From: Burkholderia sp. MS389
GTDB taxonomy: Bacteria; Pseudomonadota; Gammaproteobacteria; Burkholderiales; Burkholderiaceae
Assembly: GCF_016899425.1 (NCBI RefSeq)
Contig: NZ_CP045995.1
Span: 1,736,001-1,800,000 of the forward strand
Direction of reading: 5' to 3'
DNA: 64,000 nucleotides
This document shows positions 33,590 through 42,692 of this stretch, in pieces (the stretch's first letter is position 1; each line of letters begins with the position of its first letter). The position numbers and the translations under genes are program-made. The notes under the pieces are model-generated. The model was not told the origin of the DNA and did no database searches. It worked only from the letters and a program-made list of their open reading frames with translations.

Positions 33590-34678
33590 ATGCCCGCTCA
33601 CGCTTCGCCCTTCAACGCGCCGTCGCCCGCCTCGCGCGCCGGCGCCGCCCGTGTTGGCACGTCGCGCCGCTTCGCGCCGTTCGTCCTCGCCGCGCTCGCC
33701 GTTCTGGTGGGCGCGATGGCCGTCGTCGCGCTGTGCGTCGGCGCGTACCGCATTCCGCTGGCGCAAGCCTGGGCCGCGCTGAGCGGCGACGCGGCCGCTC
33801 AGCAGGCGCGCGCGGTGCTGCTCGACATCCGCGCGCCGCGCGTCGTGCTCGCGCTGCTGGTCGGCGGCGGCTTCGGCGCGACCGGCGCCGCGATGCAGGC
33901 GCTGTTCCGCAACCCGCTCGCCGATCCGGGGCTCGTCGGCGTGTCGAGCGGCGCCGCGCTCGGCGCGACCACGCTGATCGTGCTCGGCCCCGCGCTCTTT
34001 GCCGCCCACGCGAGTGCGGTCGCACTGCCGGTCGCCGCGTTCGCGGGCGGCCTCGCGGTCGCGGCGCTCGTCTACCGGCTGGCCGCGTCGCGCGGCCGGC
34101 TCGCGCTGCCGCTGCTGCTGCTCGCCGGCATCGCGATCAATGCGCTGGCCGGCGCGGCGATCGGGCTGCTCACGTTCGTCGCCGACGACGCGCAGCTGCG
34201 CTCGCTGACCTTCTGGAGCCTCGGCAGCCTCGGCGGCGCGCAATGGTCGACGCTCGCGGCCGTCGCGCCGTGCGTGGCGCTCGGCTGCATGCTGCTCGTG
34301 CGCGAACGCGATGCGCTGAACGCGCTGCAGCTCGGCGAAACCGAAGCGCTGCATCTCGGCGTGCCCGTGCAGCGACTGAAGCGGCGCGTGCTCGTCGCGG
34401 TCGCGCTCGCGGTCGGCGCGCTCGTGTCGTGCGCGGGCATCATCGGCTTCATCGGGCTCGTCGCGCCGCATTGCATGCGCCTTGCGTGCGGCCCCGACCA
34501 GCGCATCGTGCTGCCCGGCGCCGCGTTGCTCGGCGCGTTGCTGACGCTCGCGGCCGACCTCGCCGCACGCACGGTCGCCGCGCCCGCCGACATTCCGCTC
34601 GGCGTGCTGACCGCGCTGCTCGGCGCGCCGTTCTTCCTCGCGCTGCTGTGGAAGAACCGCGGCGCGCTCGGCGGCTGA
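33590..34678 (+). CDS. hmuU: haem ABC transporter permease (FecCD family)
   Basis: 362-residue inner-membrane permease with about ten helices and the FecCD signature GFGATGAAMQALFRNPLADP. The coupling region near GIIGFIGLVAPHCMRLACGP fits ATPase binding. A threonine/alanine-rich 40-residue N-terminal tail precedes helix 1, so the start could lie a little further downstream. It is 15 bases after hmuT and 19 bases before hmuV, in one operon. Confidence 0.94.
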   Translation: MPAHASPFNAPSPASRAGAARVGTSRRFAPFVLAALAVLVGAMAVVALCVGAYRIPLAQAWAALSGDAAAQQARAVLLDIRAPRVVLALLVGGGFGATGAAMQALFRNPLADPGLVGVSSGAALGATTLIVLGPALFAAHASAVALPVAAFAGGLAVAALVYRLAASRGRLALPLLLLAGIAINALAGAAIGLLTFVADDAQLRSLTFWSLGSLGGAQWSTLAAVAPCVALGCMLLVRERDALNALQLGETEALHLGVPVQRLKRRVLVAVALAVGALVSCAGIIGFIGLVAPHCMRLACGPDQRIVLPGAALLGALLTLAADLAARTVAAPADIPLGVLTALLGAPFFLALLWKNRGALGG

Positions 34679-34697
34679 TCCCTTCTTCACGACGACC

Positions 34698-35528
34698 ATG
34701 CTGACTGCCCATCACCTCGACGTCACCCGTCGGCACGACACGATCCTGCGGAATCTGTCGCTGTCGATCGAACCCGGCCGCGTGACCGCGCTGCTCGGCC
34801 GCAACGGCGCGGGCAAGAGCACGCTGCTGAAAACCTTCGCCGGCGAGCTGACCGGCAGCGTCGCGCCGAACGGCGTGCGCGTGACGGGCGACGTCACGCT
34901 GAACGGCGAACCGCTCGCGCGCATCGATGCGCCGCGGCTCGCGCGCCTGCGCGCGGTGCTGCCGCAGGCCGCGCAGCCCGCGTTCCCGTTCAGCGTCGAC
35001 GAAATCGTGCTGCTCGGCCGCTATCCGCATGCGCGGCGCAGCGGCGCCCGCCACGTCGTTGCGCACCGCGATCGCGACATCGCGTGGCGCGCGCTCGAAC
35101 GCGCGGGGGCCGACGCACTCGTCGGCCGCGACGTCACGACGCTGTCGGGCGGCGAACTCGCGCGCGTGCAGTTCGCCCGCGTCCTCGCGCAGCTGTGGCC
35201 GGACCACGACGCGACGGAAACCGGCCCGCGCTACCTGCTGCTCGACGAACCGACCGCCGCGCTCGATCTCGCGCACCAGCACCGGCTGCTCGATACCGTA
35301 CGCGCCGTCGCGCGCGAATGGCAGCTCGGCGTGCTCGCGATCGTCCACGATCCGAACCTCGCCGCGCGACATGCGGATACGATCGCGATGCTCGCCGACG
35401 GCACGATCGTCGCGCAGGGCACACCGCGCGACGTGATGACGCCGGCCCATATCGCGCGGTGCTATGGCTTCGCGGTGAAGAGGGTGGAAACCGGCGACGG
35501 GACGCCGCCGGTGATGGTGCCCGCGTAG
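34698..35528 (+). CDS. hmuV: haem ABC transporter ATP-binding protein
   Basis: 276 residues with all ABC ATPase elements: Walker A GRNGAGKST at 34-42, Q-loop LPQAAQ, signature LSGGE from 149, Walker B YLLLDEPTAALD near 178-189 and the H-loop histidine in AIVHDPNLAA. Powers HmuU. The insertion near LARFAR between signature and Walker B (WPDHDATETGPRY) is common in HmuV. Last gene of the operon; no intrinsic terminator is evident after it. Confidence 0.95.
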   Translation: MLTAHHLDVTRRHDTILRNLSLSIEPGRVTALLGRNGAGKSTLLKTFAGELTGSVAPNGVRVTGDVTLNGEPLARIDAPRLARLRAVLPQAAQPAFPFSVDEIVLLGRYPHARRSGARHVVAHRDRDIAWRALERAGADALVGRDVTTLSGGELARVQFARVLAQLWPDHDATETGPRYLLLDEPTAALDLAHQHRLLDTVRAVAREWQLGVLAIVHDPNLAARHADTIAMLADGTIVAQGTPRDVMTPAHIARCYGFAVKRVETGDGTPPVMVPA

Positions 35529-35623
35529 CGCGGGCGTGTGTCGCATGATCGTAGCGTCGTGCGCTGCCGTCAGCGGCGGCGTTCGCTCGAGATCGTTCGT
35601 CTGCCCCTTTCGAGGAAACCTCC

Positions 35624-36012
35624 GTGCCGCTTCCGATGACCCGCATCATCCTGTACGTCCGCGACGTCGCGTTGCTGAAGGCGTTCTACCAACGATATTT
35701 CGCACTGCCCGTCATCGGGAAATCGACGTCGAATGGGTCGTGCTCGACGCAGGCGCGATCGCACTCGCGCTGCATCGGGCCGGGCCGGCGTTCCGTGATG
35801 CGGCCGCATTCGCAAACACGAACGCGTACGCAACCACCAGCAACGTGAAACTCGTATTCAGGATCGACGCCGATCTCGACGCGCATCGCGACCGGCTCGC
35901 CCGAGATGGCGTGACCGTGCGCGATCCCAAGCGCTACGATGGCTTCCCGTTCCGACTGTATGACGGCGTCGATCCGGAAGGGAACGTCTTTCAGGTAATG
36001 CAGCCGGACTGA
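35624..36012 (+). pseudogene. VOC/glyoxalase-family protein broken by a -1 frameshift
   Basis: The N-terminal part (TRIILYVRDVALLKAFYQRY, frame of GTG 35624 or ATG 35636) is a typical VOC first beta-alpha unit. The rest of the domain (IDVEWVVLDAGAIALALHRA, NTNAYATTSNVKLVF, DPEGNVFQVMQPD) continues in another frame. The break is at GTCATCGGGAAATC (35711-35724): one extra base after 35717 would restore a continuous 130-residue protein. Either a real inactivating deletion or a sequencing error. The ribosome site GAGGA before 35624 is intact. The two halves have no other fault, so the lesion is recent or artefactual. Confidence 0.8.
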
Positions 36013-36043
36013 ATGCCGGCACGGCAGGCATGAGCACGAACGC

Positions 36044-36655
36044 TCAATGCTCGACGTCCGCCGCGCCGAAGGTCCGCATCTTCCAGCCGAGCCGCACCGC
36101 GAGCATCCGCATCGAGAAGCCGGCCGCCAGCGCGACGAGCGTCGCGAATCCCGCATCGATGTCGACATGCTGCATCCCGACATACAGCGCGCCCGTGGCG
36201 AACGCGACGCTCGCATACAGTTCCTCGCGCAGGATCAGCGGCATCTCGTTGCAGAGTAAATCGCGCAGCATCCCGCCGCACACGCCCGTGATCGCGCCGG
36301 CCAGCACGACGATGATCGGCGCCGTGCCGGTCGATGCGCCGATGTCGCAGCCGATGATCGTGAACGCCGCAAGGCCGATCGCGTCGACGGTGACGAACAG
36401 CGTCTTCATCCGCGCGACGTGCCGCGCGGCCCATGACGCGACGGTCGCCGCGACGAGCGTGATCACCAGGTATTCGGGATGCGCGATCCAGCCGAGCGGA
36501 TAGTGGCCGAGCAGCACGTCGCGCACGGTGCCGCCGCCGAGCGCCGTCACCGCGCCGACGAGCGCGAGCCCGAAGCGGTCCATTCCGCGCCGCATGCCCA
36601 TCAGCGCCCCCGACATCGCTTCTGCGACGATCGCAATCAGATAGAGCGTATGCAT
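36044..36655 (-). CDS. TRIC-like (UPF0126) membrane channel protein
   Basis: 203 residues with about seven helices in two repeated units. GMDRFGLALVGAVTALGGGT, TVRDVLLG and the second-repeat counterpart AGAITGVCGGMLRDLLCNEM are the signature of UPF0126/trimeric intracellular cation channel homologues. Bacterial members conduct monovalent cations. The ATG at 36655 lies eight bases after the stop of the penicillin-binding protein gene on the same strand, so the two are probably co-transcribed. Confidence 0.88.
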   Translation of the reverse strand: MHTLYLIAIVAEAMSGALMGMRRGMDRFGLALVGAVTALGGGTVRDVLLGHYPLGWIAHPEYLVITLVAATVASWAARHVARMKTLFVTVDAIGLAAFTIIGCDIGASTGTAPIIVVLAGAITGVCGGMLRDLLCNEMPLILREELYASVAFATGALYVGMQHVDIDAGFATLVALAAGFSMRMLAVRLGWKMRTFGAADVEH

Positions 36656-36663
36656 CGCGCGCG

Positions 36664-38793
36664 TCAGTCGTCGGTCCGGAACAGGTCGAGCACGCGTTCG
36701 CGCTCGGCCGCATCGACGGCGGCCGGCATCGGTTCGTCGCGCTGGCCGTGGTCGGCCGATGCATCCGGCGCATCGACGGCCGCCGCGCCGCCGCACGCAA
36801 AGCGGCTGCGGATATACGCCGGCACGTCGGCCGTGCACGTGCCGCGCGTGTATTCGGCGTAGACGAAATCGCCGTCGACGAGCGCGACGTCCTGCGGCGG
36901 CGTCGCATCGACCGGCGTGCGCCCGTCGACGGCCGTCTTCATGTAGTCGAGCCAGACCGGCAGCGCAAGCGTCGCGCCGGTCGCGCGCCCCATCGGGCGC
37001 GGCGTGTCGTAGCCGAGCCACGCGACCGCGACGATGCCCGACGAATAGCCGGCGAACCATACGTCCTTCGACCCGTTCGACGTGCCCGTCTTGCCGGCCG
37101 CGTCGTCACGCCTGAGCGCGAGCGCGCCGCGCGCGGTGCCGGCACGCACGACGTCGCGCAGCATGCTGTCCATCACGAACGCATTGCGCGCCGACACGAC
37201 CCGCTCGCCCGCCGGCACGGTCGCCTCGTACATCGCGCCGCCGTGACGCTGCTTCACCGACAGGATCAGGCGCGGCTCCATCCGCGTGCCGCCGTTCGCG
37301 AACACGCTGTATGCGCTCGCGAGTTCGAGCGGCGTCACGGCGCCCGCGCCGAGCGCGAGCGGCAGCGACGCCGGATTGCGATGCGCATCGAAGCCGAAAC
37401 GCACCGCGTGCTGCTGCACGTAGCGCGCATCGGTGGCTTGCATCAGGCTGACCGCGACGAGGTTCTTCGAGCGCATGAGCCCTCTCCGCACCGGGATGAA
37501 ACCCTCGTAGTTGTTCGCGAAATTGCGCGGACGCCACGGCCGCGCGCCGGTTTCCGCGTGTGTGAGCGTGCGCTGCGTATCGTCGACGAGCACGCCGGGG
37601 AAGTAGCCCTTCTCCAGCGCCGCCGAATAGACGAACGGCTTGAAGCTCGACCCCGGCTGCCGATACGCCTGCAGCGCATGGTCGAACACGTTGCGATTGA
37701 AATCTGCGCCGCCGACCAGCGCGAGCATGTCGCCGGTGGCCGCATCGAGCGACACGAGCGCGCCTTCGAGGCCGTTGCGCGCATCGCGTGTCGCGCGCGA
37801 CTGGCGGCTCAGCGTGCGCTCGAGCGCGGCCTCGGCGGCGCGCTGGTCGCGCATCGAGATCGTCGTCGTCACGTCGAGGCCGAGCGTGTACGCGTCGTCA
37901 TGAAACCGCTCGACCATCATCCGGCGCGCCCGCTCGGCGACGTACGGCGCCGCGATGATGCCTGGCGGCGGCGTGGTCGCCAGCGCGATCGGCGCGTCGA
38001 CGGCCGCGCGATACGCCGCATCGTCGAGCTGGCCGAGCGCATGCATCCGGCCGAGCACGTAGTTGCGCCGCGCGGTCGCGCGCGCCGGATTGACGACCGG
38101 GTTGAACGCGGACGGCGCCTTCGGCAGCCCGGCGAGCACGGCCGCTTCGCCCGCGCTCAACGCGTCGAGCGGCTTGCCGAAGTACACGTGCGCGGCGGCC
38201 GCGAAGCCGTATGCGCGCTCGCCCAGATAGATCTCGTTCATGTACAGCTCGAGCAGCTTGTTCTTGCTGTATGCGCGTTCGAGCTTGGCCGCCATCAGGA
38301 TCTCGGCGAGCTTGCGGCTCAGCACCTTGTCGCGCGTCAGGTAGAAGTTGCGCGCGACCTGCATCGTGATCGTGCTGCCGCCCTGCCCCGGCTGCCCGGT
38401 GACGACGTTCGCGAACGTTGCGCGCGCGAGGCCGCCGACATCGACCGGGCCGTGCTCGTAGAACTTTGCGTCCTCGGCCGCGAGCAGCGCGTGCCGCATC
38501 AGCGGCGGGATGCGTTCGAGCGGCACGAACTCGCGCCGCTCGACGCCGTATTCGGCCAGCAGGTCGCCGTCGCGCGAGAAGATCCGCAGCGGCAACGCGG
38601 GACGATAGACGGCCAGGTGCTCGACGGACGGCAGTTGCGTCCAGATGCGATCGATCGTCCAGGCGCCGATGCCCGCGCATGCGAGCGTCAGGCCGAGCAG
38701 CGCGCCCGCGAGCGTGCGCCATACGCGGCGGCGGCGCGGCGGTGTGGAGGGCGGCGCGGGCGGCGGAGGCGGATTGGCGGTGGGGTCGGTCAT
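36664..38793 (-). CDS. class A penicillin-binding protein (PBP1A-like)
   Basis: 709 residues. A proline-rich cytosolic tail, one transmembrane anchor (about 22-45), then a glycosyltransferase domain (about 60-240; LLAAEDAKFYEHGPVDVGGL and GGSTITMQVARNFYLTRDKV) and a transpeptidase domain (about 320-640) with S382-x-x-K385, S442-K-N444 and K568-T-G. It polymerises and cross-links peptidoglycan. Shorter than the main PBP1A and without its OB-like insertion, so it is likely a paralogue. Upstream of a TRIC-like gene and divergent from an APH(6)-like kinase across the palindromic region at 38900. Confidence 0.93.
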   Translation of the reverse strand: MTDPTANPPPPPAPPSTPPRRRRVWRTLAGALLGLTLACAGIGAWTIDRIWTQLPSVEHLAVYRPALPLRIFSRDGDLLAEYGVERREFVPLERIPPLMRHALLAAEDAKFYEHGPVDVGGLARATFANVVTGQPGQGGSTITMQVARNFYLTRDKVLSRKLAEILMAAKLERAYSKNKLLELYMNEIYLGERAYGFAAAAHVYFGKPLDALSAGEAAVLAGLPKAPSAFNPVVNPARATARRNYVLGRMHALGQLDDAAYRAAVDAPIALATTPPPGIIAAPYVAERARRMMVERFHDDAYTLGLDVTTTISMRDQRAAEAALERTLSRQSRATRDARNGLEGALVSLDAATGDMLALVGGADFNRNVFDHALQAYRQPGSSFKPFVYSAALEKGYFPGVLVDDTQRTLTHAETGARPWRPRNFANNYEGFIPVRRGLMRSKNLVAVSLMQATDARYVQQHAVRFGFDAHRNPASLPLALGAGAVTPLELASAYSVFANGGTRMEPRLILSVKQRHGGAMYEATVPAGERVVSARNAFVMDSMLRDVVRAGTARGALALRRDDAAGKTGTSNGSKDVWFAGYSSGIVAVAWLGYDTPRPMGRATGATLALPVWLDYMKTAVDGRTPVDATPPQDVALVDGDFVYAEYTRGTCTADVPAYIRSRFACGGAAAVDAPDASADHGQRDEPMPAAVDAAERERVLDLFRTDD

Positions 38794-38899
38794 GTCGGGC
38801 TCCTTCTTCAGTGCCGCGACGGCCGGCGCGAGACACGCGCCGATCGGTCACGAAAGGCGCGCATTGTCGAAGGGATGGCATGAAACCGGAACATTCTTT

Positions 38900-38931
38900 A
38901 GCCAAAGTTTGGCTGGCTAAATTTTATTTAG
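38900..38931. promoter_or_regulatory. two adjoining palindromes in the PBP/kinase divergent region
   Basis: AGCCAAAGTTTGGCT (38900-38914) has seven-base perfect arms; CTAAATTTTATTTAG (38917-38931) has six-base arms. They are about two bases apart, in an AT-rich 50-base segment between divergent genes starting at 38793 and 39034. Probably promoter and operator; the regulator is unknown. Confidence 0.5.
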
Positions 38932-39033
38932 GAAAGCGCTTTGGAGCCCGCTCGCCCCGTGTATGCGGGTTTGCGGCATTCGTCGCGACGAGCGCGCCGG
39001 GCGCGCGAGCCGGTTCGCTTGTACCATCGTCGG

Positions 39034-39828
39034 ATGTTCGATCGATACCTCGACCTGTGGAGCCTCGTCCCCGACGGCGGCCCGATCCTGACCGCAAGCG
39101 GCGGCCTGCTGCCGGTCGTCTGGCATGCGCGGCCCGCGATGCTGAAAGTCGCCACTTGCGACGAAGAGCGGCGTGGAAATGCGCTAATGGCGTGGTGGAA
39201 CGGGCAAGGCGCTGCGCAAGTGTGGCAGCACGACGGCGACGCGATCCTGCTCGAACGCGCGCAGCCGACGCCGACGCTCGCCGTGTTGTCGGCCGCGGGC
39301 CACGATGACGACACGATGCGCATCGCGTGCGACGTCGTCGCTCGGTTGCACGCGCATCGTGCGCCGCAGGTGCCGCAGGTCGTGCCGCTGCATGACTGGT
39401 TCTATGCGTTGCTGTCGAGCGATGCCGACAATGACGCGCTGCGCCGTTCGGCGGCGGTCGCTCGTCAGTTGCTGGCGGGGCCGTCGGTCGACGAAGTCGT
39501 GCTGCATGGCGACATTCACCATGACAACATGCTTCATTTCGGCGATCGCGGCTGGCGCGCGATCGACCCGAAAGGGTTGCGCGGCGAGCGCGCGTTCGAT
39601 TACGCGAATCTGTTCTGCAATCCTGCGCATGAGATCGCGGTCGATCCGGTGCGTTTCGAGCGGCGTGTCGTGGTCGTGGCCGATGCGGCGCGGCTCGAAC
39701 GGGGACGGTTGTTGAAGTGGATACTCGCGTGGGCCGGGCTGTCGGCGGTGTGGTTGATGGAGGACGAGCAGCCGGCCGATACGCGGCTGCAGGTTGCGAT
39801 GCTTGCGGCGGCTGCGCTCGGGCTGTAG
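39034..39828 (+). CDS. APH(6)/hydroxyurea-type aminoglycoside kinase-like protein
   Basis: 264 residues resembling the APH_6_hur family (streptomycin 6-kinase type). The kinase Brenner motif is H158-G-D160-I-H-H-D-N165 and the metal-binding aspartate follows at D178 in RAIDPKGLRGERAFDYANLF. The N terminus (WSLVPDGGPILTASGGLLPV) is also typical. It may phosphorylate streptomycin or an unrelated hydroxylated substrate; resistance cannot be inferred from sequence alone. The start at ATG 39034 excludes an arginine-rich upstream open stretch. Divergent from the PBP operon. Confidence 0.85.
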   Translation: MFDRYLDLWSLVPDGGPILTASGGLLPVVWHARPAMLKVATCDEERRGNALMAWWNGQGAAQVWQHDGDAILLERAQPTPTLAVLSAAGHDDDTMRIACDVVARLHAHRAPQVPQVVPLHDWFYALLSSDADNDALRRSAAVARQLLAGPSVDEVVLHGDIHHDNMLHFGDRGWRAIDPKGLRGERAFDYANLFCNPAHEIAVDPVRFERRVVVVADAARLERGRLLKWILAWAGLSAVWLMEDEQPADTRLQVAMLAAAALGL

Positions 39829-40076
39829 CGATACGCATCGACCATGAAAACAGCCCATCGCGAATGTCTGCGGGGAAGCGGCGAAGACCACCGGACGGAC
39901 GGTGCCGCACAGATAGACGCAAGCGCTGAACTCCGGGCTCGTTTGAAACCGCGGCCGTCCGATCGTGGAGTAGTATTCCCCGATATCGAGGTGATTACCC
40001 GGCCTCTACGGCGCACCGCCGACCCATCTACGTATAGTGGCAACGGCCGTGACGACGGCATTGATGGAAACGCATC

Positions 40077-40490
40077 ATGTCAACCGAGTGGAAGCACCGC
40101 GTCCGACTGTTTATCCAGCGCTTCTGGCAGCCGACCAGCGCGTGCATGACCTGCATGCCCGGGAGCTGGGGAAACGTCATGAGCGTTACCCACTGGACTA
40201 TCGCCTTTCATACGGGTCTGCTGACCGGGCTCCTGGCGATACTTCTGACTTTCACGCCCGTCTCGAAACTCTACGCGCATCGATACGGCAATGCGCTGAT
40301 CGTTGGCGTCCTGACGACGTTGGGCGACGCCTACTCGCACACGAGTCATTACCGCATCCCCTATGTCGAGCACATCGTGACGGGTGCGATTTCAGGTCTC
40401 TTGGCGCTTGCGGCGTCATATCTCTTCGAAGACCGCGCGCGACGCCTTCGGGCGGTGTGGGCTCGGGTTGTCGGACAGCCTATCCGCTGA
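40077..40490 (+). CDS. hypothetical membrane protein
   Basis: 137 residues, two to three hydrophobic segments (AFHTGLLTGLLAILLTFTPV; ALIVGVLTTLGDAYSH; TGAISGLLALAASYLF). Histidine- and tyrosine-rich stretch between them (YSHTSHYRIPYVEH). A C-x2-C pair (CMTCM) occurs near residue 23. Not recognised; no clear ribosome site, so the start is uncertain. It is followed on the opposite strand by the terminator of allE. Confidence 0.6.
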   Translation: MSTEWKHRVRLFIQRFWQPTSACMTCMPGSWGNVMSVTHWTIAFHTGLLTGLLAILLTFTPVSKLYAHRYGNALIVGVLTTLGDAYSHTSHYRIPYVEHIVTGAISGLLALAASYLFEDRARRLRAVWARVVGQPIR

Positions 40491-40514
40491 CTGTCTGACC
40501 CTACGCTGAACGCG

Positions 40515-40544
40515 AAAAAAAACCCGCCGGCAAACACCGACGGG
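40515..40544 (-). terminator. intrinsic terminator of allE
   Basis: Read on the minus strand: CCCGTCGG, six-base loop, CCGGCGGG (one mismatch in the stem), then eight thymines. It lies just downstream of the allE stop. Confidence 0.85.
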
Positions 40545-40571
40545 CTTTCATATCCGACCTGCGCCGTGCCT

Positions 40572-41408
40572 TCAGCGCGCCGGGTTCAGCGTCAGATTCA
40601 TGTGACGGTTCACATCCTTGTACAGCAGATAACGGAACCGCCCAGGCCCGCCCGAATAGCATGCCTGCGGGCAGAACGCGCGCAGCCACATGAAGTCGCC
40701 GGCTTCCACCTCGACCCAGTCCTGGTTCAGCCGATAAACGGCCTTGCCTTCCAGCACGTACAGGCCGTGCTCCATCACGTGCGTTTCGGCGAACGGAATC
40801 ACGCCGCCCGGCTCGAACGTCACGATGTTCACGTGCATGTCGTGACGCATGTCGCTCATGTCGACGAAGCGCGTCGTCACCCATGCGCCGTTGGTGCCCG
40901 GCATCGGAATCGGCTCGACGTCCTGCTCGTTCGTCACGAACGCGTCCGGCAGCGGAATGCCGTCGACCACTTGATAGTGCTTGCGGATCCAGTGAAAACG
41001 CACCGCGGCATCGCTGACGTTGTGCAGCGTCCAGTCCGCGCCCGGCGGAATGAATGCGTAACCACCCGGTTTCAGCGTGTGCTGCTTGCCCTGCAGCGTC
41101 AGCTCCGCTTCGCCTTCGACGACGAACAGCACGGCTTCGGCGTGCTTGTCCTGCTCGGGCTTGTCGCTGCCGCCGCCCGGATTCACTTCGACGATGTACT
41201 GCGAGAAGGTTTCCGCGAAACCCGACAGCGGGCGCGCGATCACCCACAGGCGCGTGTGGGTCCAGAACGGCAGCCAGCTCGTGACGATGTCGCGCATCAC
41301 TCCCTTCGGGATCACCGCGTACGCCTCGGTGAACATCGCGCGATCGGTCAGCAGATCCGTCTGCGGCGGGTGGCCGCCATGCGGCGCGTAATACGTTGTC
41401 TTAGACAT
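40572..41408 (-). CDS. allE: (S)-ureidoglycine aminohydrolase
   Basis: 278-residue bicupin converting (S)-ureidoglycine to (S)-ureidoglycolate and ammonia with manganese, in the allantoin pathway. Both cupin halves are visible: AVLFVVEGEAELTLQGKQHT (first) and HVMEHGLYVLEGKAVYRLNQ (second, holding the metal-binding H/E pattern). C-terminal half ends YLLYKDVNRHMNLTLNPAR. The start MSKTTYYAPHGGHPPQ at 41408 is like E. coli AllE. No other allantoin genes are next to it. A long empty region lies upstream. Confidence 0.93.
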   Translation of the reverse strand: MSKTTYYAPHGGHPPQTDLLTDRAMFTEAYAVIPKGVMRDIVTSWLPFWTHTRLWVIARPLSGFAETFSQYIVEVNPGGGSDKPEQDKHAEAVLFVVEGEAELTLQGKQHTLKPGGYAFIPPGADWTLHNVSDAAVRFHWIRKHYQVVDGIPLPDAFVTNEQDVEPIPMPGTNGAWVTTRFVDMSDMRHDMHVNIVTFEPGGVIPFAETHVMEHGLYVLEGKAVYRLNQDWVEVEAGDFMWLRAFCPQACYSGGPGRFRYLLYKDVNRHMNLTLNPAR

Positions 41409-42254
41409 AGTGCATCCAGGCAATGGGTTGGTCCGGCCCCGGGCGCAAACGGCGTCGGGCGGTTCGCCTGCGCGTGAAACGCGCAGACGACGGCGGGACG
41501 TCGTTGCCGGGGTGGCTTGAAAGCGCATGCGCCTTCGGTCGGTCGGCCAGGCTTCGCATCGGGTCCGTCCGTCGAGCGGACGCGGCGGCCCGGATGGTCG
41601 GGCCGGCGGTCAGGCCGCGGCCCTCGCGATCATGCAGCGAGGCGCGGATGGCGGCACGGTTCGACTCGGTACGCGAGCATCGCCGACGATAGCGAAGTCG
41701 ATCTCGATCGACCAATTAAATGTTGCGATGACATGCATTCGATTTCGCACTACCCACCGGCGCCCGCGATGTGCGGTGGGGAAGCGTTGCGGGGCGCGCC
41801 GGCTATCGGGGAAATCCTGACGGTTGCGAACGCTCGCGCGATGGGTCCGTGCACGACAACGCAGCGTGCAAAGCGCCGGTCTCGATGCATCCCGTTACGC
41901 GGATCGAAGGCAGTCGAAACGTGCGCGGCAGCGGACCGCTGCGGCAGGGCCGCGAGATACGGTCAGGTCAGAACGAGCCGACGTGTCGAAGGAAAAGTGG
42001 ACGGCATTCGGCCGACCCTGCCCGCGCACATTCGGACGCGGCAACGGGTGTCGTCGAGAAGCGGAGAAAACAGCGGAAGGAGAATTGCCGGCCCGTCGAT
42101 CGGGCACATGGCAGCGGCTGATGAAGCCGGAGGAGAATCGCCGGCGTGGCCGGCGAAGCGGCCCGGCAGCGCGCCGGGCTGAGGCTCGCGTCGGGATGCC
42201 GACGCCGTCGGCGCGCCGGTGCGCGGGTCGCGCACCGGACCGCGCCAGCGGCGA
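41409..42254. other. 846-base region without a supported gene; palindrome at 41697-41712
   Basis: The frames here (both strands) are arginine/glycine-rich and lack ribosome sites and family resemblance. There is a palindrome GTCGATCTCGATCGAC (41697-41712, six-base arms) about 290 bases before allE, next to a local AT-rich patch, so the allE promoter and operator may lie there. The stretch 42060-42250 holds GC-rich repeats only. Confidence 0.4.
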
Positions 42255-42692
42255 TCAGTCCCAGTCGCGGTGGTGGCGATGCTTGCGGCGATGGTAGCCG
42301 CGGTCGCCGTGATCGCGATCGTACGAGCTGCGCGACATGTTGCCGCCGAGTGCCGCGCCGGCGCCGCCGCCGACGGCCGCGCCCAGCAGGCCGCCCGTGC
42401 GGCCGCCCATCGCGTTGCCTGCCGCGGTACCCGCGCCGCCGCCGAGGGCGCCGCCGATGATCGCGCCGGTGCGCTCACGACGGTTCGACGTCACCGCGCC
42501 GCCGGCGCCGCCGCCGATCGCGCCGCCGATGACGGAGCCCGTGCTGCCGCCGACCGCGCCGCCGACCGCTGCGCCGGCAACCCCGCCGAGCGCGCCGCCG
42601 AGCGCGTTGTTCAAGTCACCGGCCATTGCCGGCAGTGCAGTCGCGCCGGTCAACGCGGCGACGACGAGAGCGGGGGCGATTTTCTTCCACAT
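42255..42692 (-). CDS. glycine-zipper exported protein
   Basis: 145 residues. Signal peptide MWKKIAPALVVAALTGATAL ending at AMA (residue ~24). The body is a long glycine-zipper (repeated GGxxGxxxG pattern such as GGALGGVAGAAVGGAVGGST), typical of outer-membrane-associated or pore-like proteins, and the C terminus is a charged histidine/arginine/aspartate tail (DRDHGDRGYHRRKHRHHRD). The ATG at 42692 is chosen over a TTG eight codons upstream because it gives a proper signal peptide. Function unknown. Confidence 0.78.
   Translation of the reverse strand: MWKKIAPALVVAALTGATALPAMAGDLNNALGGALGGVAGAAVGGAVGGSTGSVIGGAIGGGAGGAVTSNRRERTGAIIGGALGGGAGTAAGNAMGGRTGGLLGAAVGGGAGAALGGNMSRSSYDRDHGDRGYHRRKHRHHRDWD

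Noticed and set aside
36748..38883. Very long open frame (over 700 codons) on the plus strand opposite the penicillin-binding protein
   Set aside because: It is antisense to a gene with clear catalytic motifs, arginine/valine/histidine-heavy, and without a family signature; it arises from the high-GC third codon positions.
41517..42297. Several plus-strand frames (up to 221 codons) upstream of the glycine-zipper gene
   Set aside because: Arginine/glycine-rich, no ribosome site, mutually overlapping, no recognisable domain.
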